Shown in pieces: positions 18,539-26,973 of a DNA stretch of 64,000 nucleotides. The notes below the pieces were generated by a model. It ran no database searches, was not told the origin of the DNA, and saw only the letters and a program-made list of their open reading frames with translations. This DNA is from Novosphingobium aerophilum (lineage in GTDB: Bacteria > Pseudomonadota > Alphaproteobacteria > Sphingomonadales > Sphingomonadaceae). Both the position numbers and the translations under genes were made by a program. The DNA lies in NCBI RefSeq assembly GCF_014230305.1, contig NZ_JACLAU010000009.1, positions 49,110 to 113,109 on the forward strand, read 5' to 3'. Position 1 is the stretch's first letter; each line of letters begins with the position of its first letter.

Positions 18539-19198
18539 ATGATCACTTCGCGCAGGCGCCTCATCGGCGCCATGGCGGTGGGCGCTACGGCACTGGGCCT
18601 ACCCCGCAATCTGACCTCGGAACGCGCCCTGGCGCAGGTGGCGGACCCGCGTCCGCTGGACCTTGGCGCCACCGCGCTTGGCCATAACCGCTTCCGCGAG
18701 GTGCTCCTGCCGCAGGTCCGCGCCGCGCTGGACCGCCACTCCGCCGTTGTCACGCGACGGGACATCGCCGGGCTGGTCGACTTCTCGGCCCCCTCGCGCG
18801 CCGCACGGTTCTATCTGCTCGACATGGAGGAAGGGCAGGTCATCTCGACCCACCTCGTCGCCCATGGCAAGGGCTCCGACCCGGCGAACAGCGGCTGGGT
18901 GGAGCGGTTCTCGAACCGGCCCGGGTCCTTCGCGTCGAGCGAAGGGTCCTTCATGACCAGCCAGACCTATGTGGGCGAACATGGCCGCTCGCGCCGGCTG
19001 ATCGGGCTGGAACCCCAGAACGACATGGCCGAACCCCGCGCCATCGTCATCCATGGCGCCGCTTACGTCGATCCGAACATGGCGGTCAGCCAGGGCCGCG
19101 TCGGCCGCAGCCAGGGCTGCTTCGCTGTGTCCCGCCGCGAAATCGACGACGTGCTCGAACTGCTGGGCGAAGGCCGGCTGCTCTTCGCCGCCAAGTAG
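18539..19198 (+). CDS. murein L,D-transpeptidase catalytic-domain family protein (YkuD_2 type)
   Basis: Exported protein of the L,D-transpeptidase-like PF13645 family, expected to act on peptidoglycan peptides. ATG 18539 starts MITSRRRLIGAMAVGATALG, a Tat-like or Sec signal with an SRRR motif. The cleavage region is near ERALAQV. The length is 219 residues. The active-site pattern is AIVIHGAAYVDP followed by GRVGRSQGCFAVSR, with the catalytic Cys at residue 194 and His and Gly in the usual HG..SxGC arrangement. An upstream GTG-type extension to 18443 is arginine-rich and unlikely. The substrate within the cell wall is not determined. Confidence 0.88.
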   Translation: MITSRRRLIGAMAVGATALGLPRNLTSERALAQVADPRPLDLGATALGHNRFREVLLPQVRAALDRHSAVVTRRDIAGLVDFSAPSRAARFYLLDMEEGQVISTHLVAHGKGSDPANSGWVERFSNRPGSFASSEGSFMTSQTYVGEHGRSRRLIGLEPQNDMAEPRAIVIHGAAYVDPNMAVSQGRVGRSQGCFAVSRREIDDVLELLGEGRLLFAAK

Positions 19199-19254
19199 CC
19201 TGTACGCAGCTTCGCTCTGGCCGTGGCGCGCGGCCTGCGGCATGTTCGGCGAAG

Positions 19255-20433
19255 ATGGCCACCCAGTCCCCCGCCCCGCACGCCCACCCGGTCTATGCCG
19301 CCATGGGCGAGACGATCTTCGAAGCGATGTCGGCGCTGTGCCGCGATGGCAGCCGCGTCAACCTCGGCCAGGGTTTCCCCGACGACAACGGCCCGCCCGA
19401 ACTGCGCGATGCGGCGGCCCGCGCCCTGGCCTCGCGGTCCAACCAGTACCCGCCGATGGCCGGCGTGCCCGAACTGCGCGACGCCGTGGCGGCCTTCTAT
19501 CGCCGCACCCAGGGCCTCGACCTGACGCGCGACGGCGTAATCGTCACTTCGGGCGCGACCGAGGCGCTGACCGCCGCGATCCTCAGCGTGGTCGCGCCCG
19601 GCGACGAGGTGCTGGTCTTCGCGCCCAGCTATGACCTTTATGCGCCGATGGTCCGCCGCGCCGGGGGCACTCCGGTCTTCGTGGCCCTGACCCCGCCGGC
19701 CTGGCGCTATGACAGGGCCGCCATTGCTGCGGCCATCACCCCGCGCACCACCGCGATCATCGTCAACGATCCGCTCAACCCGACCGGATCGGTGGCGAGC
19801 GCGGCCGAACTGGCCGACCTCGCCGCGCTCTGCTCCGATCACGATCTGGTCGCGATCTGCGACGAGGTGTGGGAGGGCGTGCGCTTCGATGGTGTGCCGC
19901 ACCGCTCGCTGCTGAGCCTGCCCGGCATGGCCGAGCGCACGATCAAGATCGGCTCGGCCGGCAAGCTGTTCGGGCTGACCGGGTGGAAGATCGGCTGGCT
20001 CTGCGCCGCGCCGGCCATGGCCCGGCTGGTCGCGCGGGCGCACCAGTTCCTGACCTTCACCACCATGCCCGCGACGCAATATGCCGTGGCGGAGGGTCTG
20101 GCCCGCGATGATGTGCTCGCCCGCCAGCACGCCGGTTGGGCCCGGACCCGCGAGGCCCTGCTGCGCCTTCTGGCCGATGCCGGTTTCGCCGTGCTCCCCG
20201 CCCCCGCCACCTGGTTCGCCTGCATCGACCTCGCCGCTTCGGGGATCGCGCTGGACGACGCCGAGTTCAGCCGCCGGGCCGTGCACGAAGGCGGTGTGGC
20301 GACGATCCCGCTCTCGGCTTTCGTGGAGGACGGAGCCCCGACCGGCGTGGTGCGGCTGTGCCACTGCAAGGACGAAGCCGTGCTGGCCGAAGGGGTACGG
20401 CGGCTGGCGGTGTTCCGGGATGGGTTGGGGTAG
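19255..20433 (+). CDS. PLP-dependent aminotransferase, class I/II (methionine/kynurenine aminotransferase-like)
   Basis: 392-residue fold-type I aminotransferase starting MATQSPAPHAHPVYAAMG. Landmarks are VNLGQGFPDDNGPPELRDA, VIVTSGATEALTAAI, NDPLNPTGSVAS (PLP-binding Asn), AICDEVWEGVRFDG and IKIGSAGKLFGLTGWKIGW, with the Schiff-base Lys at residue 237 and substrate Arg near the C-terminus (GVVRLCHCKDE). The GQGFPD and DEVWE variants resemble the YbdL/kynurenine aminotransferase branch rather than aspartate aminotransferase. The exact amino donor is uncertain. Confidence 0.9.
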   Translation: MATQSPAPHAHPVYAAMGETIFEAMSALCRDGSRVNLGQGFPDDNGPPELRDAAARALASRSNQYPPMAGVPELRDAVAAFYRRTQGLDLTRDGVIVTSGATEALTAAILSVVAPGDEVLVFAPSYDLYAPMVRRAGGTPVFVALTPPAWRYDRAAIAAAITPRTTAIIVNDPLNPTGSVASAAELADLAALCSDHDLVAICDEVWEGVRFDGVPHRSLLSLPGMAERTIKIGSAGKLFGLTGWKIGWLCAAPAMARLVARAHQFLTFTTMPATQYAVAEGLARDDVLARQHAGWARTREALLRLLADAGFAVLPAPATWFACIDLAASGIALDDAEFSRRAVHEGGVATIPLSAFVEDGAPTGVVRLCHCKDEAVLAEGVRRLAVFRDGLG

Positions 20434-20754
20434 ATATCCGACGGCAGATGCGGAATCCCGGGGCAAGCCCGGGATGACGATGGAAAGAAGGGGGGATCAA
20501 CTGCAATGACCTTTTGCACCTGGTTGCGGCCCCTCGCTCTCTCCCCTTCAGGGGACAGATACGGAGGCTTGTCCCAACGGGACTAGCCGAAGTTGAGAGG
20601 GGATTGGGGCAGGTCATGCGCGCCGGCCCCTCTCCCAACCCTCTCCCCTGAAGGGGAGAGGGCTTATGGCCGCCCCACCCCACCTTGCCATTCATCGGCC
20701 AGGGGTTTGTCCAGGCGACCCAGGACCTGTGCCGGCAGCCCCCGGTATCCGACC
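20434..20754. repeat. 321-base gene-free gap with palindromic repeats between convergent genes
   Basis: The gap separates the aminotransferase and the HerA-type ATPase, which converge. It holds a hairpin ATCCCGGG-GCAAG-CCCGGGAT at 20455-20475 that could end the aminotransferase transcript. It also holds a perfect 17-base inverted repeat, CTCTCCCCTTCAGGGGA at 20539-20555 with its complement at 20644-20660. Further imperfect CTCTCCC/GGGAGAG segments lie in between. I see no coding frame with neighbour-like codon use. Confidence 0.75.
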
Positions 20755-22227
20755 CTACTCGACCGCCGCGGTCGTCGCCCCTAGGGCGGGCACGCCGATG
20801 GAACGGCGCCCGCCGAAATCGGTCCGCACCACGATCAACCCGGCCTTTTCGTAGTGCTCGAGCAGGCGCCGGATGCGTCCCGAAGATTGCGTGCCATAGA
20901 TCCGCGCGAGGTCCTCGTCGTCGGGGCAGGCGTGGCCCTGCTGGGCGGCACGGGCGATCACCAGGAACGGGGCGAGCAGATCGTCGGCGACGTCGCGTGC
21001 CACCTGCAGGATCTCCGCCCAGTCCGACGCATCGGGGTCGCAGCCCGCCACGGCAAGGGCGAAGCGGCGGCGGAAGGCGGCCATGTCGAGCCCGCCGGTG
21101 CCGATCCGCTTCATCCGGCAGCGCACGGTGAAATCCTGGTAGAGCGAGGCGACCGGCTGGAAGGTGCAGTCGGGCTCGGCGGCCAGCTCGAACAGGGTCT
21201 CGGTCACCGCGCGGGCCTCGTCTTCCTGCTGGAACAGGCTCGGCGCGGCAGGCGGCGGCGGCTCGTCCCCGGGCGGGCCTGCCGTTTCGATCAAGTCGAG
21301 CAAGACGGCGCTGTCGAGCGGCTCAGGCTCGGGACGGGTCGGCAGGACCTGAGCCGGCGTGCTCACGGGTTCGGCCATCTCGGCGAGCAGCAGGCTCTCC
21401 ATGTCCTCGCTGGAGGCACTGGGCAGCGGCATCAGGCCCTGCACCACATTGCGCGCGCGGGTCCGCACTTCGCCGATCCGCACCGAGACCGGACGCCGGC
21501 TGATCGCCGGACCCAGGCCCAGGAAATGGCCGCGCGCCAGATCGCGGATCTGTTCCGCCTGGCGCCGCTCCATCCCCAGCAGATCGGCCGCGCGGACCAT
21601 GTCGATGTCCAGGAAGGTCCGGCCCATCAGGAAATTGGACGCCTCCGCCGCAACATTCTTGGCCAGCTTGGCGAGGCGCTGGGTGGCGATGATCCCGGCC
21701 AGCCCGCGTTTGCGCCCGCGACACATGAGGTTGGTCATCGCCGCCAGGCTGATCCGCCGCACTTCGTCCGAGACATCGCCCGCGGCCGCCGGGGCGAACA
21801 TCTGCGCCTCGTCCACCACGACCAGGGCCGGATACCACTCTTCACGCGGGGCATCGAACAGGGTGGACAGAAAGGTCGCCGCACAGCGCATCTGTGCTTC
21901 CAGCTCCAGCCCGTCGAGCGCCAGCACGACCGACGCCCGGTGGCGCCGGATCCGCGCGGCAAGCCGGGCGATCTCGTCGTTGGCATAGGCGCTGCCATCG
22001 ATCACGACATGACCGAAGGGCTCGGCCAGGGTGACGAAATCCCCTTCCGGATCGATCACCACCTGCTGGACCACCGCGGCGCTTTCTTCCAGCAGGCGGC
22101 GCAGCAGGTGCGATTTGCCCGATCCCGAATTGCCCTGGACCAGCAGCCGGGTGGCCAGCAGCTCCTCGATATCCACGCGCACGGGTGCGCCTGCAGGATC
22201 CGAACCGATGACAACCGAAGCGCTCAC
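20755..22227 (-). CDS. HerA/DUF87-type ATP-binding protein
   Basis: P-loop ATPase of the HerA/FtsK-related DUF87 class. The GTG at 22227 gives 490 residues starting at VSASVVIGSDPAG. A GTG at 22269 is also in frame. The Walker A motif is LVQGNSGSGKSHLLRRLL, and VVIDPEGDFVTL follows as in HerA proteins. Walker B is ALVVVDEAQMFAP, and GIIATQRLAKLAKNVAAEA is the sensor/arginine region. The C-terminal half after about residue 300 is Pro/Glu-rich and then helical, without a motif I know. HerA proteins often pair with the NurA nuclease, but none is present here. Its role (DNA handling or envelope partition) is not determined. Confidence 0.82.
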   Translation of the reverse strand: MSASVVIGSDPAGAPVRVDIEELLATRLLVQGNSGSGKSHLLRRLLEESAAVVQQVVIDPEGDFVTLAEPFGHVVIDGSAYANDEIARLAARIRRHRASVVLALDGLELEAQMRCAATFLSTLFDAPREEWYPALVVVDEAQMFAPAAAGDVSDEVRRISLAAMTNLMCRGRKRGLAGIIATQRLAKLAKNVAAEASNFLMGRTFLDIDMVRAADLLGMERRQAEQIRDLARGHFLGLGPAISRRPVSVRIGEVRTRARNVVQGLMPLPSASSEDMESLLLAEMAEPVSTPAQVLPTRPEPEPLDSAVLLDLIETAGPPGDEPPPPAAPSLFQQEDEARAVTETLFELAAEPDCTFQPVASLYQDFTVRCRMKRIGTGGLDMAAFRRRFALAVAGCDPDASDWAEILQVARDVADDLLAPFLVIARAAQQGHACPDDEDLARIYGTQSSGRIRRLLEHYEKAGLIVVRTDFGGRRSIGVPALGATTAAVE

Positions 22228-22354
22228 CCGCGGTGCTGTTGCCGATCCCCCCCGCGGGCTCAACGGCACGGCACCGGCTTATCCACGGTGGCGACGCGAG
22301 GGTGGCGACGCGAGACAGTGGCAAACCGTCGCCGGGACCGCTAAACCCCAGCCC

Positions 22355-22537
22355 ATGGCCGAGATCATCAATCTGCGCATGGCCCGCAAGGCCCGTCAAC
22401 GGGACGCCGCCGCGCGCGGCGCTGCCGAAAATCGCGCCAAGTTCGGTCGATCACGCGCCGAACGCCTGGCTGCCGAAGCCGAGGCCACCCGCGCCGCCCG
22501 CCAGCTCGACGGCGCCCGGCGCGACCCGACCGACTGA
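22355..22537 (+). CDS. DUF4169-family small basic protein
   Basis: 60 residues starting MAEIINLRMARKARQRDAAA, matching the short alphaproteobacterial DUF4169 family (MAEIINLR.RK start, then an Arg/Ala/Glu-rich helix). It is almost entirely predicted coiled or helical, with high charge (RAAENRAKFGRSRAERLAAE). Function is unknown. The stop codon overlaps the start of the next gene (TGATG at 22535-22539), implying translational coupling. Confidence 0.8.
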   Translation: MAEIINLRMARKARQRDAAARGAAENRAKFGRSRAERLAAEAEATRAARQLDGARRDPTD

Positions 22538-22743
22538 TGCGCACCACCTTCGGCAGCGCCACCGTAAGGCTCTATCGCCTGGTCGATCATGCCGGGGGCG
22601 GAGGAATGGCCGAGACCCTGCTCTATGGTCCGCTCGACGAGGCCCTGGCCCTGGCGGCCGGTTTTCCGGAGGAGATTCAGAGCGAATTGTTTCTGGCCAC
22701 CGACAACGACGTGGTCGCCTATCTTGACCTGATGGCCGAATGA
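22537..22743 (+). CDS. 68-residue hypothetical protein coupled to the DUF4169 gene
   Basis: Starts MRTTFGSATVRLYRLVDHAG and ends DNDVVAYLDLMAE. Acidic C-terminal half (LDEALALAAGFPEEIQSELF). No family recognised. Reality is supported by the TGATG overlap with the preceding gene and by GC-rich third codon positions that stop abruptly at its stop codon, where AT-rich DNA begins. Confidence 0.65.
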   Translation: MRTTFGSATVRLYRLVDHAGGGGMAETLLYGPLDEALALAAGFPEEIQSELFLATDNDVVAYLDLMAE

Positions 22744-22765
22744 CGATTTTTATCGTTTTATTTTA
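22743..22765 (+). terminator. AT-rich hairpin with T-rich tail, possible intrinsic terminator
   Basis: ACGAT-TTTT-ATCGT (22743-22756) is followed by TTTATTTTA directly at the stop of the 68-residue gene. The stem is short and AT-rich, so the call is tentative. A second small hairpin GGTGAG-TCGGG-CTCACC lies at 22788-22804. Confidence 0.35.
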
Positions 22766-22940
22766 ATGTTTTATCCGGCTCAATTGAGGTGAGTCGGGCT
22801 CACCCGAACTGTCCCACTTGTGAACAATTGTAAATTCGCCTGCGGAGGTTTGCACAAGTCGTGAAATTGTCTGCTATCGATCGATTGTAATTCAAAACTA
22901 GGCGATGGAGAGATGCGCCGGTCCACACAGGCGCCCAGAT
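22766..22940 (+). promoter_or_regulatory. AT-rich promoter region of the RR-FecR-CHASE2 operon
   Basis: An unusually AT-rich stretch for this genome precedes the response regulator. It carries two near-identical direct copies of a motif: ATTGTAAATTC at 22827-22837 and ATTGTAATTC at 22884-22893, starting 57 bases apart. These could be binding sites for the regulator encoded next to them. No consensus promoter was assigned. Confidence 0.4.
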
Positions 22941-23627
22941 ATGAAAGTCGCTCTTCTCGACGATGACAAGGTGGTACTCGAAACCGTCTCCAGCTTGCTG
23001 GGAGGCGCGGGGTTCCATTGCTCGACTTTCGACAATGGCCGGCAATTGGTGCGGGCGCTGCATCGCGACACGTTCGACCTGTTCGTGATCGACTGGAACC
23101 TGCCCGATCTCCCCGGCCTGAACGTGCTGGAATGGATCCGCAACCAGATCGGCGCGCAGCCGCCGGTCCTGCTGCTGACCAACCGGGTCTCGGATGAAGA
23201 TATGGTGGCCGGGCTGCGTGCCGGGGCCGACGATTTTGTCACCAAGCCCTATCAGCCGGCCGTGCTGCTGGCCCGGGTCGAGGCCCTGGCGCGGCGGTCG
23301 ACGATGAATCTCAGCCGGACGACCGAGACTTACGGCAAGCTCGATTTCGAACTGACCAGCAAGACCCTGCGCAATGGCGGCGAGGTGGTTCACCTGACGC
23401 CCAAGGAATTCAACCTCGCCCTGCTGCTGTTCCGGAACCTCAACCGGGCGGTCTCACGGGCGTACATTTTCGAGACGATCTGGGGCATGGACCCCGATCT
23501 GTCGACGCGGACCCTGGATATCCACATCTCCAAGATCCGCTCCAAGCTGGCCCTCCGCCCGGAATCGGGATACCGCCTGACCCCGGTCTACGGTTACGGT
23601 TACCGGCTGGAGGAATACCTGGCGTGA
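22941..23627 (+). CDS. OmpR-family response regulator
   Basis: 228 residues from ATG 22941 (MKVALLDDDKVVLETVSSLL). The receiver domain has the acidic pocket Asp7-9, phospho-acceptor Asp51 in FVIDWNLPD, Thr/Asn in LLLTNRVSDED, and Lys102 in FVTKPYQP. The C-terminal winged-helix DNA-binding domain (about 130-225) has LTPKEFNLALLLFRN, RTLDIHISKIRSKL and GYGYRLEEY. The gene ends in GTGA overlap with the FecR/LysM gene, so the regulator heads a three-gene signalling operon with the CHASE2 kinase. A longer ATG start at 22905 would add a non-family stretch. Confidence 0.93.
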   Translation: MKVALLDDDKVVLETVSSLLGGAGFHCSTFDNGRQLVRALHRDTFDLFVIDWNLPDLPGLNVLEWIRNQIGAQPPVLLLTNRVSDEDMVAGLRAGADDFVTKPYQPAVLLARVEALARRSTMNLSRTTETYGKLDFELTSKTLRNGGEVVHLTPKEFNLALLLFRNLNRAVSRAYIFETIWGMDPDLSTRTLDIHISKIRSKLALRPESGYRLTPVYGYGYRLEEYLA

Positions 23628-25084
23628 TCCATTCCCTGGTGGTGCGAGGCGCGGCTGCCGCTGCGGTGGCCCTGTCGCTTGTTCCCGCGCACCCGGCTGA
23701 CGCCGCGGGCCTTGCCAAGCGGGCGGGTGGGCCGGCCGGGATCAGAACGCCGGGGACCAGGACCAGCGCGGCGCCGCAGCCCCCTGCCGAGCCCGAGGTG
23801 GCCTATCCGGTCAAGTCCGGCGATACGCTGTACCGCCTGAGCCTGAACTACCTCACCGGCCCGCGCAGCCTCGACCGGGTGCGGCGGCTGAACCGCATTC
23901 CGGCCAACAACCTGATCATCTCCGGGCGGACCTTGCGCCTGCCGCGCAGCCTGCTGCGGGACGAGCCGGTCACCGCGAGGGTCGACAGTTTCAGCGGCGA
24001 GGTGGTGCTGCGCAGCGGAGGCGGCGCGGCAAGCCCGCCACGGGTGGGTGCGGACCTGGGCGAAGGCACGGTGATCGAGACCGGCCGACGCGGGTTCCTG
24101 TCGCTGCGTCTGGCCGACGACAGCACGGTGACCATTCCCTCGCAAAGCACGGTGCGCGTCGCTCGTCTCCGCCGCGTGCTGATCAATCAGGCGGTCGAGC
24201 GCGAATTCGCCACGCTGGGCGGGCGCGTCCGGGCGCGGGTGACGCCGATGACCGATCCGGCCAGCAGCTTTCGCGTCACCACCCCGATCACCGTCTCGGC
24301 GGTGCGCGGCACCGAGTTCCGCGTGTCCTATGATCCGCTGACCGCCCGGGCCCTGACCGAGGTGGAGGAAGGCAAGGTCCAGTTCGAGACCGAGACGGCC
24401 GCTGAGCCGGCGACTCCTGGCCCGGTGACTCCGGTCGCGGCGACGGCAGCCGATGCCCCGCGCGGCGCGCTGCTGGCGCCGGGCTTCGGTGCCGTGGCCG
24501 GACGGAGCGGAGTGGGCCAGGCCCGGGCCCTGCTGGAAGCGCCTCGGCTGGTCGATCCGGATCGGCCGCAAACCGCGGCGGACCTGTCCTTCGCGGTCGC
24601 ACCGGATGCGGCGGCCGCCGGTTACCGGGTCCAGATCGGCCGCGACGCGGGATTGCTCGACCTGGTCGACGAGGCGAGCGGGGCCGAGCCGAGTTTCACC
24701 CTGGCCGGCCTGCCGACCGGGACCTATTTCGTTCGCGTGGCCGCCCTCGACGATCAGGGCGCCGAGGGTCGCGGCCGCACCTATGCCTTCGACCGGGTGC
24801 TGAACGCCGTGTCGGGTGCAGCCACGGCCGAAGGGCGGCGCTATCGCTTCAAGTGGACCAGCGTCGCCGCGGGCACGCCGCAGTTCCGCTTCCGGCTGGC
24901 GCGCAAGGATCGTCCTGACCTGCCGCTGGTCGACGAGGCCATGGGCAGCGCCAAGGAAATCGCCGTCACCGCCTTGCGCCCGGGCGAATACACCTGGCGC
25001 GTGCTGTCGCTGGTCCCCTTCGGTGACAAGGTGATTGCCACCTGGTCGGCCGAGCAGGGCTTCGAGGTGACGGCGCGCAAGTGA
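23624..25084 (+). CDS. exported LysM + FecR-domain protein
   Basis: 486 residues. GTG 23624 overlaps the regulator stop. The signal peptide spans about residues 1-28 (AAVALSLVPAHPADAAG). A LysM-like unit follows (VKSGDTLYRLSLNYLTGPRS to NLIISGRTLRLP, about 60-110), then a FecR domain (about 145-260; GFLSLRLADDSTVTIPSQS, TPITVSAVRGTEFRV). The C-terminal half holds two fibronectin-like beta units (YRVQIGRDAGLLDLV, LPTGTYFVRVAALD, RPGEYTWRVLSLV). FecR proteins usually act as anti-sigma sensors, but this one has no transmembrane helix beyond the signal and sits between a regulator and a CHASE2 kinase. It is therefore probably a periplasmic, peptidoglycan-bound signal partner for the kinase. The ligand is unknown. 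Confidence 0.85.
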   Translation: MIHSLVVRGAAAAAVALSLVPAHPADAAGLAKRAGGPAGIRTPGTRTSAAPQPPAEPEVAYPVKSGDTLYRLSLNYLTGPRSLDRVRRLNRIPANNLIISGRTLRLPRSLLRDEPVTARVDSFSGEVVLRSGGGAASPPRVGADLGEGTVIETGRRGFLSLRLADDSTVTIPSQSTVRVARLRRVLINQAVEREFATLGGRVRARVTPMTDPASSFRVTTPITVSAVRGTEFRVSYDPLTARALTEVEEGKVQFETETAAEPATPGPVTPVAATAADAPRGALLAPGFGAVAGRSGVGQARALLEAPRLVDPDRPQTAADLSFAVAPDAAAAGYRVQIGRDAGLLDLVDEASGAEPSFTLAGLPTGTYFVRVAALDDQGAEGRGRTYAFDRVLNAVSGAATAEGRRYRFKWTSVAAGTPQFRFRLARKDRPDLPLVDEAMGSAKEIAVTALRPGEYTWRVLSLVPFGDKVIATWSAEQGFEVTARK

Positions 25085-26973
25085 GCGCGCCCCGCTCGCC
25101 GCTGCGCCGCGAATGGTGGCTCCTGGCGGCGATCTGCCTGATCGGTGCGGCCGCGCTGGATCGCAGCGGGCTGACCGCGCGGCTCGATCACATCGTCTAT
25201 GATGCGCTGCTCTCCCGGCGCCCTGCCCCTGCGACCGGGCGTATCCTGATCGTCGCGCTGGACGAGCGCAGCCTGACGAGCGTCGGCCCCTGGCCCTGGC
25301 CGCGGTCGGCGCAGGCCCAACTGGTCCGACGCCTGGCCGCCGCCCGGCCTCGGGCGATCGGGCTGGATGTTCTGCTCAGCGAACCACGAGACGCCGCCGG
25401 CGACCGGGCCCTGGCCGAGGCCATCGCTGCCGCCGGCAACGTGTACCTGCCGCTGGCTTTCACCGTGCCCGGACGCAATGGCCGGCCGGTCGACCTCGAG
25501 CGGGCCATTCCCGCAATCGCCCGGGCCAGCGCCGGGACCGGCCATGTCAACCTGTCGCCCGATGCCGACGGCGTCACCCGCAGCGCCTGGCTGACCTATG
25601 GCGCGGGCGGCGCAAGATGGTCGGCCCTGCCCGCAGCCATGCTGGGCCAGCGCCCCGGCCCGGTCCCGATCGAGCCGGGGGTAACCCGATCAAGCCCGGT
25701 CATGATCGATTTTCCCGGACCGGCGGGCACCCTTGCGACGGTCTCGGCCGCGAGCGTGCTGCGCGGCGAGGTGCCGCCCGAACTGATCGCCGGCAAGTAT
25801 GTGCTGGTCGGCATGACGGCCAGCGGCCTGGGCGACATGCATGCCACGCCCATGGCCGGCGCAGGCCCGCTGATGCCCGGGGTCGAGATCCAGGGCAGCC
25901 TGCTCGCCACCCTGCTGTCGGACCGGCATCTGGTTCCGGGCACCCCCGTGGAGCGCCTCGGCTTTTCCCTCGCTCCCGTGCTGCTGCTGGTCCTCGCCCT
26001 GGCCGCCCTGCCCACGCGGCGCGGATTGCTGGCCGCCCTGGCGCTGACCCTGGCCACCCTGGCGGCCAGTGCCGCGCTGCTGATGCTGGCCAACCTCTGG
26101 CTGCCGCCAGCCACCGCCATGGTGGCCCTGGTGGCCAGCTACGCCGTGTGGTCCTGGCGCCGTCTGGCCGTGGCAAGCCACCTCGTCTCACGTGAGCTTG
26201 AGCGTGCCAGCCGCGAGGCCGGGCTGCTGGCCCAGGGCCCGCCCGAGGCGACCGGCGGCGTGCTGGACCGACAACTCGCCCTGCTGGCCGACATCACCGC
26301 GCGCGAGCGGGAACTGCGGCACGAGCATGATGCGGTGATCCGCCTGCTCTCGCACGACATGCGGGCGCCGCAGAGTGCGATCCTGGCCCTGCTCGACAGC
26401 AATGGCGACTGCCCGCCGGAGCTGGCCGCGCGCCTGCGCAGCCATGCCCACCGCACGCTCGATCTGGCCGACGGGTTCGTCAGCCTGTCGCGCGCGCAGC
26501 TGGTCGAACTCGGCGCCGAACTGATATCACTTACCGATATCGCACTGGACGCAGCGGACACGCTTTGGGCCCAGGCCCGGGCCCGCACCATGATGATCCG
26601 CGTGATAGAGCCTCAGGACGAGATGCTGGTGCGCGGCGACCGTTCGCTGCTCACCCGCATGCTGGTCAATCTGGTCGACAACGCGGTGAAGTATGGCGAG
26701 GCCGGGACCGACGTGATCCTGCGGATCGCGACCGCACCCGACCAGGCCCGGATCGACATCACGAACCACGGGCCGGACATTCCCCCTGACCAGCTTGAGC
26801 AGATCTTCGAGCGCTTCGCCCGCGCTCCCGATGCGAACCGTCGCGCCGATGGCTTCGGGCTGGGGCTGGCGTTTGTGCAGACCGTGGCCACCCGCCATGG
26901 CGGCCGCGTCGACTGCCGCAGCCAGGACGGCGAGACCGGCTTCAGCGTCGAGCTGCCGCTGGCCCGGCCGTAA
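25081..26973 (+). CDS. CHASE2-domain sensor histidine kinase
   Basis: 630 residues, GTGA overlap with the FecR/LysM gene. One N-terminal helix (WWLLAAICLIGAAAL), then a periplasmic CHASE2 domain (about 40-285; LIVALDERSLTSVGPWPWPR, AIGLDVLLSEPR, VLVGMTASGLGDMHATP). Three closely spaced transmembrane helices follow (about 295-360), as is typical of CHASE2 receptors. The kinase core has the H-box VIRLLSHDMRAPQSAI (His425), N-box MLVNLVDNAVKYGE, and G2 GFGLGLAFVQTVATRHGG. The G1 box reads ITNHGPDIP, with Asn in place of the usual Asp, a modest departure from consensus. The 3' end overlaps the opposing lipoprotein gene by 32 bases. Confidence 0.92.
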   Translation: MSAPRSPLRREWWLLAAICLIGAAALDRSGLTARLDHIVYDALLSRRPAPATGRILIVALDERSLTSVGPWPWPRSAQAQLVRRLAAARPRAIGLDVLLSEPRDAAGDRALAEAIAAAGNVYLPLAFTVPGRNGRPVDLERAIPAIARASAGTGHVNLSPDADGVTRSAWLTYGAGGARWSALPAAMLGQRPGPVPIEPGVTRSSPVMIDFPGPAGTLATVSAASVLRGEVPPELIAGKYVLVGMTASGLGDMHATPMAGAGPLMPGVEIQGSLLATLLSDRHLVPGTPVERLGFSLAPVLLLVLALAALPTRRGLLAALALTLATLAASAALLMLANLWLPPATAMVALVASYAVWSWRRLAVASHLVSRELERASREAGLLAQGPPEATGGVLDRQLALLADITARERELRHEHDAVIRLLSHDMRAPQSAILALLDSNGDCPPELAARLRSHAHRTLDLADGFVSLSRAQLVELGAELISLTDIALDAADTLWAQARARTMMIRVIEPQDEMLVRGDRSLLTRMLVNLVDNAVKYGEAGTDVILRIATAPDQARIDITNHGPDIPPDQLEQIFERFARAPDANRRADGFGLGLAFVQTVATRHGGRVDCRSQDGETGFSVELPLARP

